Shown in pieces: positions 1 to 8,221 of a stretch of DNA of 64,000 nt; the stretch's first letter is position 1; each line of letters begins with the position of its first letter. This stretch comes from Kitasatospora xanthocidica (GTDB taxonomy: Bacteria; Actinomycetota; Actinomycetes; Streptomycetales; Streptomycetaceae), in contig NZ_BNBY01000010.1 of assembly GCF_014656195.1 (NCBI RefSeq), forward strand, positions 216,332-280,331, given 5' to 3'. The position numbers and the translations under genes are program-made. The notes below the pieces were generated by a model that saw nothing but the letters and a program-made list of their open reading frames with translations, was not told the DNA's origin and did no database searches.

Positions 1-251
1 ACCCCGGCGATCGTGAGATCTGCTGGGCGGCCTCCGCTCGCTCCGTGGGCCCGCAGGTCGAAGCGCAAGGAGGTGATACCGGCGGCGGCGAGGCCGGTTG
101 CCAGGCGACTGAAGAAGCCGCCCTCTTCGCGCGTGACTCCGGCGCCGTGTGCGAGGACGGCCAACGCGGCTGGGGGAGTGGGTGAGGGGGTGACCGTACC
201 GAACAGCGCTGTGCCGTCCAACGACCGGAACGCGGTCTCGTAGTCAGTCAT
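1..251 (-). CDS. alpha/beta hydrolase, N-terminal part (runs off the window)
   Basis: The gene reads leftward from an ATG at 251 and is cut by the window edge, so only about 83 residues are visible. They read MTDYETAFRSLDGTALFG, then a strand ending AVLAHGAG (oxyanion-hole loop) and later RFDLRAHGASGGR. This is the usual start of a serine alpha/beta hydrolase: strand, HGxG loop, helix, then the F/D-x-R-GHG-type strand. The nucleophile and the rest of the triad lie outside the window, so substrate and full length cannot be judged. No neighbour suggests a pathway. Confidence 0.75.
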   Translation of the reverse strand, partial: MTDYETAFRSLDGTALFGTVTPSPTPPAALAVLAHGAGVTREEGGFFSRLATGLAAAGITSLRFDLRAHGASGGRPADLTIAG

Positions 252-502
252 GTGGTCGACGGTAGCAATCGGGCGGTGACACGGCAGTGCCTTCGGGCTC
301 GCGCTCTCGGGGCGCGCGGGGGTGGGTGCGCTTGCGCCGCCCGAATGGGTGATGTGAACGGGAGTTTGACGCTCGGTTAGAGCATTACGGTGAATATTGC
401 GGTGCCGGCGCTCCAGTGGGGCGCTCGGTGCGTGGGCAAGAGAAAGCCCCGGCGGTGCGGCAACACCCCGGGGAATGGCACCAGGAGTTAAGGACCTCCC
501 GA

Positions 503-1321
503 ATGCAGATTCATCGTATCCCCAAGCATGCGCCCGGGTACACGATCCTCGACAACGGACACGTCGTCCGTAAGCACTCGCTGTCGTGGGCGGCGCGCGG
601 GCTTCTGAGCTACCTGCTCAGCCTGCCGGATGGGGCGCGCGAGGACGTCCGTACGCTCGCGGCGAAGAGCGTCGAGGGGCGGGCGACGGTTTCGCGGGCC
701 CTCCGTGAGCTTGAGGCCGCCGGGCACTACGTTCGGCGGACGTTGCGGGATCCCCTGACGGGGCAGGTTCGGACGGTCGCTTCGGTGCACGAGGTGCCGG
801 TGACGACGGGGAAGGCGGTTCACACCGTTCCGCGGCCGCTTCCCGTGGCTCCGGCCGCCGGTGGGCCTGGAGCTGGAACCGCAGGCGCCGGGAAGGCGGG
901 AAGCCCTTCCAAGGAAGCGAGGGAGAAGGATGTGGAAGTCCCTTCCGTCCGTCCCCCCGGAAAGTCGACGGCCGGCATGGCGCTCCTGCTGGACCTCGGG
1001 CGCCGCGAGCCCCGGATGGCGTTGGCGGGGAAGCCGCTGTCCGACCAGGCCGCGCGCGTGGAGGGGTTGCTCGCGGGTGGGTGGACGAAGGAAGCGTTGA
1101 CCGGGATTCTCGCGGCGCCGTTGCCGGAGAAGATCACCCACAGTGTGGGGGCGGTCCTGGCGGGGCGGTTGGCGCAGGTGCCGGCCGTTCCGATGCAAAG
1201 GCACGGCGACGGGCCGCGCCGGCACGAGTGTCCCGGGCGGGACGGGATGTGCGGGCGGCCCGTCGCGTGCGCCGGGCAGGTGTGTGCGACGTGTCAGAGG
1301 GTGTCGCGGACCTCGATGTAG
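503..1321 (+). CDS. helix-turn-helix domain protein with Cys-rich tail
   Basis: A protein of 272 aa. I chose the ATG at 503 because purine-rich AAGGAC sits about 7 bases upstream and the family normally opens with a short strand before YTILDN; an in-frame start at 416 gives a longer, atypical N-terminus. Residues about 15-85 (LSWAARGLLSYLLSLPDG, then ATVSRALRELEAAGHY) resemble the winged-helix domain of replication-initiator-like and regulatory proteins that are common in streptomycetes. The middle is a Pro/Gly/Ala linker. The tail has C-x5-C and C-x2-C spacing (HECPGRDGMC and CATC) that could bind zinc. A possible -35 box TTGAC lies at 366-370. Its last 28 bases overlap the 3' end of the convergent lectin gene. 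Target DNA unknown. Confidence 0.7.
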   Translation: MQIHRIPKHAPGYTILDNGHVVRKHSLSWAARGLLSYLLSLPDGAREDVRTLAAKSVEGRATVSRALRELEAAGHYVRRTLRDPLTGQVRTVASVHEVPVTTGKAVHTVPRPLPVAPAAGGPGAGTAGAGKAGSPSKEAREKDVEVPSVRPPGKSTAGMALLLDLGRREPRMALAGKPLSDQAARVEGLLAGGWTKEALTGILAAPLPEKITHSVGAVLAGRLAQVPAVPMQRHGDGPRRHECPGRDGMCGRPVACAGQVCATCQRVSRTSM

Positions 1322-2280
1322 CCGCGGTCCACCACGAACTTCTGGTTGGGGTTGGTGACGTCGCAGCCGTACAGGAACACGGTGTCGCCGTTGTTGCGGT
1401 ACGAGCCGACGTCGACGCACTTCTCCTCCCCGCTGCCGACCGTCCGCTGCAGGACGAGCGAGCCCCGGCGCAGCAGCCAGGTCTGGTTGGCGCGGGCGGC
1501 CTGGGAGTTCTCGCAGGTCCAGATGCGGACGATGTCGCCGTCGGTGCCCGTGTAGTCGGCGTCGAGGCACATCTCCTGCGCCGCGCCGACGGTGTCGGCG
1601 ACCTTGATCCTTCCGTCGTCCAGGACGAAGCGCTGGTTGGTGTGGTCCAGGCAGTCCCAGATCCGGACGTTGTCGGCGTTGAAGCGGGTGTTGCCGACGT
1701 CCAGGCACTTGCCGGTGGGCACCCGGGGCGGGGTGGCGACGTTCAGGGTGCCGTCGGTGACGGTGTACTCGGTGCCGCTCCCCGGATTGCTGTAGCGGAA
1801 GCCGCCGTTGCCCTGCGCGAGGGTGGTGCCGGACGGCGCGGAGGCGTCCACCGTGACCTGCGGCGAGAAGCGGAAGTAGCCGCGGGCCGGCCAGCTGCTG
1901 TTGCCGCCGTTGCGGCCGTAGCCCTCGCAGGTGAGGGTCCGGTTCCCGTTGCCGAGGACGCAGCCACGCAGGCCGACGTTGTTGGAGCCCCAGGACGAGC
2001 CGTCGCCGCTGTACTCGGTCGGGACGGTGCTCTGCGCCGGGAAGGTGCTGTTGCCGGGGGCGGTGAAGACGGCGGTCATGCCGGAGGACGGGAGCAGCCC
2101 GGCCCCGCCGGTGTTCTGGTAGGTCCAGGGCACGGCGCCGGTCCCGCCGGGCGCGATGGTGACCGTGGTGGGGACGTCGCGGCCGATGAAGGTGACGGCG
2201 GCGGCGGGGGAGGCGAGGGCCGTGGCGAGGGCGAGGGAGAGCGCGGCCACGGTCGCCGTACGGGTGAGGGTTCGGATCAC
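1294..2280 (-). CDS. secreted protein with ricin-type beta-trefoil lectin domain
   Basis: A 328-aa exported protein starting at a GTG (2280). The signal peptide is clear: Arg-rich start, hydrophobic stretch, then ASPAAAV at about residues 24-30. Residues about 30-180 form an uncharacterised Gly/Ser/Thr-rich beta domain with a Cys pair. Residues about 190-328 hold three repeats, each with a CLDVG- or CVDVG-like opening and a Q-x-F/W ending (NQRFVL, NQTWLL, NQKFVV), as in RICIN domains that bind galactose or xylan. No catalytic domain is visible, so a carbohydrate-binding role outside the cell is inferred. It lies 64 bp downstream of the ECF operon on the same strand, so read-through is possible. 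Confidence 0.85.
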   Translation of the reverse strand: MIRTLTRTATVAALSLALATALASPAAAVTFIGRDVPTTVTIAPGGTGAVPWTYQNTGGAGLLPSSGMTAVFTAPGNSTFPAQSTVPTEYSGDGSSWGSNNVGLRGCVLGNGNRTLTCEGYGRNGGNSSWPARGYFRFSPQVTVDASAPSGTTLAQGNGGFRYSNPGSGTEYTVTDGTLNVATPPRVPTGKCLDVGNTRFNADNVRIWDCLDHTNQRFVLDDGRIKVADTVGAAQEMCLDADYTGTDGDIVRIWTCENSQAARANQTWLLRRGSLVLQRTVGSGEEKCVDVGSYRNNGDTVFLYGCDVTNPNQKFVVDRGYIEVRDTL

Positions 2281-2344
2281 GGTCGCGATGATCGTGGACG
2301 AACGGGAGCGGGGAGGGTGAGCGGCACGGGGAAGGGGACGCGGT

Positions 2345-3214
2345 TCACCCTTCCGGCGGCCGGGAGGCGGCCGGTGCCTCGGAGGCGACCGGTGGCTTGA
2401 AGGCGACCGGTGCGTCGAAGGCGGCCCGCCGGGTGGCGCGGCGCAGCGCGCGCAGGACGGGCGTGCCCAGGGTGAGGCACAGCACGACGGTCAGTGCGGC
2501 CCGCGGCAGGTCCCAACCCAGCGACGTGGTCAGGCAGTAGGCGGCGAAGCGGACCAGGTTGGCGGGCAGCGGGTCGCCGGGGACGAAGGAGACGGAACCG
2601 GCCAGCCCGCCGATGTACGGCCAGCCCTGGAGGTTCATGACGGTGCCGTACAGGACGGCCGATCCGGCGCCGTACCCGGCGAGCAGCAGCAGTTCGCGCC
2701 GTCCCCGCAGGGAGGCGGCCCCGGGCAGGAGCCCGGCACCCAGGCAGACCCAGCCCATCGCGAGCATCTGGAACGGCAGCCACGGCCCGACCCCGCCGGT
2801 GAGCAGGGCGGACGCGAACATCGACAACGAGCCCAGGACGAAGCCGAATCCGGGACCGAGCACCCGCCCGGACAGCACCATCAGGAAGAACATCGGCTCC
2901 AGGCCCGCGGTGCCCGCGCCGAGCGGGCGCAGCGCCGCGCCCGCCGCGGCCAGGACGCCCAGCAGCGCGACGGACTTGGCGTCCAGCCCGGGGGCGCCGC
3001 CGCCAGCCTCCCGGCCCTCGGAGATCTGCGCGATGACGACGGCGAGCAGCAGCGGCAGGAGCAGCGCGAACAGCCAGGGCGCGTCGGTGGAGTGGCCGAC
3101 CAGCGCCGACTCGGTGGAGGCGAGCAGCGGCCAGCCGAAGGCGGCGACACCGACGGCGGAGACGAGCAGCAGCGTCGCGACGGAGCGGCGGCCGAGCGGG
3201 ACCGGTCGGTTCAT
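2345..3214 (-). CDS. ECF transporter S-component, probably for cobalamin
   Basis: A 289-aa membrane protein with about six or seven hydrophobic segments and a Pro/Ala-rich cytoplasmic tail. The ATG at 3214 overlaps the stop of the ATPase gene by 4 bp (ATGA), so translation is coupled. In energy-coupling-factor transporters this subunit binds the vitamin in the membrane while CbiQ and the ATPases drive transport. It is the last gene of the five-gene operon. The substrate is inferred to be cobalamin from the riboswitch ahead of the operon and the toroid surface protein, not from the sequence of this subunit itself. Confidence 0.8.
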   Translation of the reverse strand: MNRPVPLGRRSVATLLLVSAVGVAAFGWPLLASTESALVGHSTDAPWLFALLLPLLLAVVIAQISEGREAGGGAPGLDAKSVALLGVLAAAGAALRPLGAGTAGLEPMFFLMVLSGRVLGPGFGFVLGSLSMFASALLTGGVGPWLPFQMLAMGWVCLGAGLLPGAASLRGRRELLLLAGYGAGSAVLYGTVMNLQGWPYIGGLAGSVSFVPGDPLPANLVRFAAYCLTTSLGWDLPRAALTVVLCLTLGTPVLRALRRATRRAAFDAPVAFKPPVASEAPAASRPPEG

Positions 3215-4806
3215 GCGCCCATCGCCTCCGCGACCTGCCCCACGGTGAGCCACGGTCCGGGCGCCAGCACCTTGGCGACCTGCGGGGCGAAGGCGGGGGA
3301 GGAGACCACGACCTCGGCCGTCGGCCCGTCCGCGACGATCTCGCCCTCGGCCAGGATCACCGTGCGGTGGGCGAGTTCGGCGGCCAGTTCGACGTCGTGG
3401 GTGGCCAGCAGCACCGCGTGGCCCTCGGCGGCCAGGGCGCGCAGGACCTCCACCAGCCGGGCCTTGGCGGCGTAGTCCAGGCCGCGGGTCGGTTCGTCGA
3501 GCAGCAGCAGCGGGGGCCGGGCGGTGAGCACGACGGCGAGGGCGAGGGTGAGCCGCTGGCCCTCGGAGAGGTCGCGCGGGTGGGCGGTGTCGGCGATGCC
3601 GGGCAGCAGCCGCTCCACCAGGGCGCGGCAGGTGCCGGGTTCGGCGCCCGCGTCCGCGGCGGCGCACTCGGCGGCGACCGATTCGCCGTACAGCAGGTCG
3701 CGCGGGTCCTGCGGGACGAGGCCGACCTCGCGGATCAGCTCGGCGGGGCGGGTGCGGTGCGGGACGCGGCCGCCGACCCGGACGCTGCCGGAGGCGGGCG
3801 CGTGCAGGCCGACCAGGCCGCCGAGCAGGGTGGACTTGCCGGCGCCGTTGCGGCCCATCAGGGCGGTGATCTCGCCGGGGCGCAGCGCGAGGTCGACCCC
3901 GCGCAGGGCGTGCACCGGGCCGCGCCGGACGGCGAGCCGGTCGGCGACGGCGACGGGGGAACCGGTCGCGACGGCGGTGGGCGACGGTGCGCGGCCGGTC
4001 AGTTCGGTGCGCAGCGCCGCGGCCTTGCGCCGGGCGTCGCGCACCGACAGCGGCAGCGGCCGCCAGCCGGCGAGCCGGCCGAGGCCGACGACCGGCGGGT
4101 GCACCGGGGAGTGCGCCATCACCTCGGCGGGCTCGCCCAGCACCGGGGGCGCGCCCGGGGTGAGCAGCAGCACCTGGTCGGCGTACTGGACGACCCGTTC
4201 CAGCCGGTGTTCGGCCATCAGGACGGTGGTGCCGAGGTCGTGCACCAGCCGTTGCAGGACGGCCAGCACCTCCTCGGCGGCGCCCGGGTCGAGGGCCGAG
4301 GTCGGCTCGTCCAGGACCAGCACCCGGGGGTGCACGGTGAGCACCGAGCCGATCGCGACCCGCTGCTGCTGGCCGCCGGAGAGGGAGCCGAGGGCGCGGT
4401 CGCGCAGGTCGGCGAGGCCGAGCAGGTCGAGGGTCTCCTCGACCCGGCGGCGCATCACGTCGCCCGGCAGGCCCAGCGACTCCATGCCGTAGGCGAGTTC
4501 GTCCTCCACGGTGTCGGTGACGAAGTGCGCGAGCGGGTCCTGCCCCACGGTGCCGACCAGGTCGGCGAGGTCGCGCGGCCGGTGCTCGCGGGTGTCCCGG
4601 CCGCCGACGGTGACCCGGCCGTGCAGCACGCCGCCGGTGAAGTGCGGTACCAGGCCGCTGACCGTCCCCAGCAGGGTGGACTTGCCGGAGCCCGACGGAC
4701 CCACCAGCAGGCAGAGTTCGCCCTCGGGGACGGTGAGGTCCACGCCGTCCAGGGCGGGCGCCGCGGAGTCCGCGTACCGTACGGAGACCTGCTCGAAGGT
4801 GATCAC
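3211..4806 (-). CDS. ECF transporter double ATPase (two ABC domains fused)
   Basis: A 531-aa protein starting with GTG at 4806, which overlaps the CbiQ stop by 4 bp. The first half has Walker A GPSGSGKST, signature LSGGQQQR and Walker B VLVLDEPTSALD. The second half has GRNGAGKST, a non-canonical signature LSEGQRLT, and LLLLDEPTRGLD. Most ECF systems use two separate ATPases (EcfA1/EcfA2); here both are joined in one chain, as is common in streptomycetes. It hydrolyses ATP at the inner face of the membrane together with the T- and S-components encoded on either side. Confidence 0.92.
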   Translation of the reverse strand: MITFEQVSVRYADSAAPALDGVDLTVPEGELCLLVGPSGSGKSTLLGTVSGLVPHFTGGVLHGRVTVGGRDTREHRPRDLADLVGTVGQDPLAHFVTDTVEDELAYGMESLGLPGDVMRRRVEETLDLLGLADLRDRALGSLSGGQQQRVAIGSVLTVHPRVLVLDEPTSALDPGAAEEVLAVLQRLVHDLGTTVLMAEHRLERVVQYADQVLLLTPGAPPVLGEPAEVMAHSPVHPPVVGLGRLAGWRPLPLSVRDARRKAAALRTELTGRAPSPTAVATGSPVAVADRLAVRRGPVHALRGVDLALRPGEITALMGRNGAGKSTLLGGLVGLHAPASGSVRVGGRVPHRTRPAELIREVGLVPQDPRDLLYGESVAAECAAADAGAEPGTCRALVERLLPGIADTAHPRDLSEGQRLTLALAVVLTARPPLLLLDEPTRGLDYAAKARLVEVLRALAAEGHAVLLATHDVELAAELAHRTVILAEGEIVADGPTAEVVVSSPAFAPQVAKVLAPGPWLTVGQVAEAMGA

Positions 4807-5909
4807 GATGCCCTCCGGGGCGGGGTCGGGGCGGCGAATGCCGGTACCAGGCCGAGCAGGACGGTCAGCACGGCGGCGAGCGGCAGCGCGGGGACGGTCG
4901 GTGGGACGACGGTGGGGGCGAACGCGGCCGGGTCGCGCACGGCCAGGAAGGCGGTGAGGGCCGCCACGGCGGCGCCGGAGCCGGCGGTGAGCCACTCGGG
5001 CAGCGCCCAGGGGTCGGGCCGGTAGCGGGTTCTGACGGAGCGTCGGCCGCCGAGCAGCAGTCCGGCGAAGGCGGCGGCCAGGCCGAGCAGCAGGACGGGC
5101 AGCGCCCAGCCGGCGCCGCCGGCGGTGAGCAGCCCGTACGCGGCCAGGCAGATCCCGAGGAGCCCGGCCAGGGTGAGCGCGGCGGTGGCCCGGGCGAGCC
5201 GGCGCGGGACGTCGGCGGTGCGGCCGAAGCCGCGGGTGTCCATCGCGGCGGCCAGCGCCACGGACCGCTCCAACGCGCCCTCCAGCACCGGCAGTCCGAC
5301 GCTCAGCACGGCCGCGACACCCTTGTCCGCGCGGCCGCGCAGACGGCGCGCGGCGCGCAGCCGGCGGACGTCGGCGACCAGGTTCGGCGCGAAGGTCATG
5401 GCCACCACCACGGCCACGCCCGCCTCGTAGAGCGCGCCGGGCAGGGTGCGCAGCAGCCGGGCCGGGCTGGCCAGCGAGTTGGCGGCGCCGACGCAGATCA
5501 GCAGGGTGGCCAGACGCAGCCCGTCGTACAGCGCCGCCAGCAGGCCCTCGACGGTGACCCGGCCGCCGATCCGCACGCCCTGCGCCCAGGCGGGCAGCGG
5601 CACTTCGGGCAGGGCGAACAGCACATGGGTGCCGGGGATCGGCGACCCGAGGAAGACGGCGAACACCAGCCGGATGCCGAGCACCAGCAGTCCCAGCCGC
5701 AGGAACGCCCCGTACGACCGGGACCAGGGCGCGTCGCCGCGCCGGGCCGCGACCACGTACCCGGCGACGGCGGCGAGCAGCAGCAGGATCGCCGGATTGG
5801 TGGTGCGGGTCGCCGCCGCGCCGAGCCCGAGCGCCCACAACCACCAGGCCCCGGGGTGCAGTTGGCGGGGGCCGGTGGGCGGTCGGGTGCTACGGGCGGT
5901 GCTGCTCAC
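4803..5909 (-). CDS. ECF transporter T-component, CbiQ family
   Basis: A 368-aa integral membrane protein. The GTG at 5909 is the first in-frame start after the upstream stop at 5936 and gives the usual length. Hydrophobic helices lie at about residues 25-70 and 95-170, followed by a long cytoplasmic helical arm and more helices near the C-terminus. The Ala-Arg-Gly coupling motifs of T-components show as ARRLRG (with ADKG after it) and the later MDTRGFG (the classic A-x-x-x-RGF stretch). This part couples ATP hydrolysis to the vitamin-binding S-component. The gene sits between the surface proteins and the ATPase gene in one operon. Confidence 0.9.
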   Translation of the reverse strand: MSSTARSTRPPTGPRQLHPGAWWLWALGLGAAATRTTNPAILLLLAAVAGYVVAARRGDAPWSRSYGAFLRLGLLVLGIRLVFAVFLGSPIPGTHVLFALPEVPLPAWAQGVRIGGRVTVEGLLAALYDGLRLATLLICVGAANSLASPARLLRTLPGALYEAGVAVVVAMTFAPNLVADVRRLRAARRLRGRADKGVAAVLSVGLPVLEGALERSVALAAAMDTRGFGRTADVPRRLARATAALTLAGLLGICLAAYGLLTAGGAGWALPVLLLGLAAAFAGLLLGGRRSVRTRYRPDPWALPEWLTAGSGAAVAALTAFLAVRDPAAFAPTVVPPTVPALPLAAVLTVLLGLVPAFAAPTPPRRAS

Positions 5910-5935
5910 GGGGGTGTTCCTGGGTCGGGAGGGGT

Positions 5936-6610
5936 TCAAGGGGTGCGGCGGCGGCGCGCCTGCCAGACGGCGCCGCCGGCGAGGACGGCGACCAGCGCGC
6001 CGCCGGCGATCAGACCGATGTCCGGGCCGCCGCCGTGGCCGGCGGAGGACGTGGCACCGGCCGGGCCCGCGGCGCCGGCCGCGCCCACCTGGTCGGCGCA
6101 ACCCGCCTGCGGGTACCCGGCGATGGCGCACAGCAGCCCGTTGGTGTCGTACCGCAGCGGCGGGGCGACCGCGGCCAGCACCTCGGCCGAGCTGGCCCGC
6201 GGCGCGACGCTGGCGCAGGCCGTCCGCGGCCCGGGCACCGCGGCGCCGGCCGCCCCGGCGTCCTCGGCGGTCCCGAAGTCCAGCACGACGGCGACCCGCT
6301 TGCGGCCCTCCTGTACGGGCGTCGTCGCGCAGACCTCCGCGAAGCTCCCGCCGGTGCGCGGCTTCGCGGCGTCCTGCCCGCCGTCCGGGCTCACCGCGTA
6401 CCGCCAGCCGTCCACGGCACCGTCCGGCGGCACCGCGACCGAGGGGCCCTGCTGCTGGTACGCCCACCCGGCGTCGGCCCCGCGCCAGAACGACCAGTAC
6501 CGGTAGCCCGACGCCTGCGCCGGCGCGGCCCCGAGGACCACCAGTAACACCCCGACCACCAGCGGGAGCAGGGTGGCGGGGCGCCGGTGCGCGCGGGTCG
6601 GAGGTGTCAC
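5936..6610 (-). CDS. exported, membrane-anchored protein of the cobalamin operon (SCO2322-like)
   Basis: A 224-aa protein starting at GTG 6610 and overlapping the toroid gene by 4 bp. It has a signal peptide (hydrophobic stretch to APAQASG near residue 30), a domain opening with YRYWSFWRG, a Cys pair in the body, and a C-terminal transmembrane helix followed by RRRRTP. The topology is therefore extracytoplasmic with a C-terminal anchor. I recall this as the family named after SCO2322 of Streptomyces coelicolor, always beside ECF genes. Its position after the toroid protein suggests the second half of a surface vitamin-binding module, comparable to the small domain of transcobalamin. That role is inference. 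Confidence 0.75.
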   Translation of the reverse strand: MTPPTRAHRRPATLLPLVVGVLLVVLGAAPAQASGYRYWSFWRGADAGWAYQQQGPSVAVPPDGAVDGWRYAVSPDGGQDAAKPRTGGSFAEVCATTPVQEGRKRVAVVLDFGTAEDAGAAGAAVPGPRTACASVAPRASSAEVLAAVAPPLRYDTNGLLCAIAGYPQAGCADQVGAAGAAGPAGATSSAGHGGGPDIGLIAGGALVAVLAGGAVWQARRRRTP

Positions 6611-7869
6611 AGGCTCGGGTTGCGCTTGCGCTGGAGGCTGAGGAGGAGGCCGCCGCCGGTGCCGATCAGGAGGCCGACGATGATCAGCCAGTACTGGCCG
6701 AAGCCGTCGTTCTTCTTCTTGGCCGGGGTGGCCTCGTCCGCGGTGGCGGGTGCGGCCTTGGGGGTGGGGCCGAGGGCGGTGAGCTTGCCGGTGAGGTCGG
6801 CGGTGGGGCGGTGGTCGGCCTGGGCGACCAGGAGCAGGGTGGCCGTGGCGCCGGCGTCGGTGCCGTCCTTGGTCCAGACGGCCTGCTGCTGGTCGAGCCA
6901 GTCGACGGTGTCGGAGGCCTGGTCGGGGTGGCCGCTCTGGACGAGGGAGAGGGCGGCCCAGGCGGTGGCGGTGTAGTCGGGGGTGGGGGCGGCGCCGGGG
7001 TTGGTGAGGGTGAGGTGGCCGCCGCCGGACTGGAGCTGGGCGGTGAGGTGGGCGGCGGCGGCCTCGCCCGACTCGGCGTGCGGGACGGTGGCGGGAGCGG
7101 AGCTGTCGGTGCAGGCGAGGGGCTTGGGCTCGGAGTCGGCGCGCACCGAGCCGGCGACCGGCAGGTGTCCGCCCGCGGCGGCGAGCGAGGCCTGGCCGCC
7201 GGCCAGGGCGTTGGGGGTGAGGGCGCCGGTGGCGGCGTCGGGCTGGTAGGCGAAGGCGCCGCGCTGGTCGGCGGGGGCGGTGCAGCCGAGCTGGAAGCGG
7301 GCGAGGCCGTCGAACGCGTTCTTCCCGGCGCCGGAACCGGCGGTGCCCGGCTTGGCGACGCTCGCCGGGTCGGTCCGGGCGGCGAACAGCGCGCTGACGG
7401 CCAGTCCGGTGGAGTTGCCGTCGCCCGGGTTGCCGGGGTTGTAGGGCCAGCTGCCGTCCGGGTTCTGGTTGGCCTTGAACCAGGCGACGCCCTTGTCGAC
7501 GGCCGGCTGGTGGCCGCCGAGGGCGACCAGGGCCTGGACGGCGAGGGCGGTGGCGTTGCTGTCCTCGCTCTTGGGGTCGCAGGCCGCGCCGGCCGCCCGG
7601 TAGGAGGGCCAGCCGCCGTCCTCGCACTGCTGCCCGGCGAGCCAGGCGACCGCCGAGTCGGCCGGGGTGACCTTGGCACCCGAGAGCGCGATGAGCGCCA
7701 GCGACTGCCGCCACACGCCGTCGTAGGTCGGGTCGCCCTTCCCGTACAGGCCCTCGGGGACGGTGACGGGCGTCGGCGCGGGGCTGTCGGCGAGGGCCGG
7801 TCCGGCGGCGACGCCGGCCAGCAGCGCGGCGGACAGGGCGGCGGCGCCCAGGCGGGCGGCGGTGAGCAT
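6607..7869 (-). CDS. cell-surface alpha/alpha-toroid protein, transcobalamin-like
   Basis: A 420-aa exported protein: signal peptide ending near PALAD (residues about 25-28), then a toroid with prenyltransferase/squalene-oxidase type repeats (CEDGGWPSY, QNPDGSWPYN, LTGSSS-free barrel) and a C-terminal KKKNDGFGQYW segment leading into one membrane helix and an RKRN tail. No DxDD cyclase motif is seen, so it is unlikely to be a terpene cyclase. The same fold forms the large domain of animal transcobalamin and intrinsic factor. As first gene behind a cobalamin riboswitch and ahead of ECF genes, it probably captures cobalamin at the surface. The fold call is fairly firm; the ligand is inferred. 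Confidence 0.75.
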   Translation of the reverse strand: MLTAARLGAAALSAALLAGVAAGPALADSPAPTPVTVPEGLYGKGDPTYDGVWRQSLALIALSGAKVTPADSAVAWLAGQQCEDGGWPSYRAAGAACDPKSEDSNATALAVQALVALGGHQPAVDKGVAWFKANQNPDGSWPYNPGNPGDGNSTGLAVSALFAARTDPASVAKPGTAGSGAGKNAFDGLARFQLGCTAPADQRGAFAYQPDAATGALTPNALAGGQASLAAAGGHLPVAGSVRADSEPKPLACTDSSAPATVPHAESGEAAAAHLTAQLQSGGGHLTLTNPGAAPTPDYTATAWAALSLVQSGHPDQASDTVDWLDQQQAVWTKDGTDAGATATLLLVAQADHRPTADLTGKLTALGPTPKAAPATADEATPAKKKNDGFGQYWLIIVGLLIGTGGGLLLSLQRKRNPSL

Positions 7870-8019
7870 GGTGCGGGTGTGCCTTTCAGTGAGCGGGTGG
7901 CCCTGGCGGGGGCCGTTCCGTGGTGCTCGACGGGGTGCCGGGCGACCAGGGCGCCGGGCGCCGGTGCGCCGGGCGACGCCGTGCCGGGCGCCGGTGCGTC
8001 CGGACCGGCCGCTCGCTCC

Positions 8020-8155
8020 GCCCGCCGGGCGCCCCGACTCGTCCGGTCACCCGGGGGCCGGACCCACGGAGGCGGGGTCGGCGCCGGAGTCGCACCGGCT
8101 GTCCCCGGGGGAGGAGCGGGATGGAGTTGTGCTGCCCGTCGACTCTAACCGCCGG
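8020..8155 (-). promoter_or_regulatory. cobalamin riboswitch (probable)
   Basis: On the minus strand the stretch from about 8108 down to 8020 contains the conserved core in order: GGGGACAGCCGGTGCGACTC, then CCGGCGCCGACCCCGCC, a CCGTGGG turn, and a B12-box-like GACCGGACGAGTCGG at about 8047-8033. This matches the order GGGAA / GGTG..AATCC / CCCGCnACTGT / B12 box of AdoCbl riboswitches with a few changes. It lies about 150 bp upstream of the toroid start, in the right direction. High cobalamin would be expected to switch the uptake operon off. The outer stem boundaries are approximate. Confidence 0.72.
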
Positions 8156-8221
8156 AGCGCGCCCGCCAGCGCGCCGCGGCAGGAACAGGTTCCAGTCCGG
8201 GGGGTGGGCGCGGCGGCGGGC

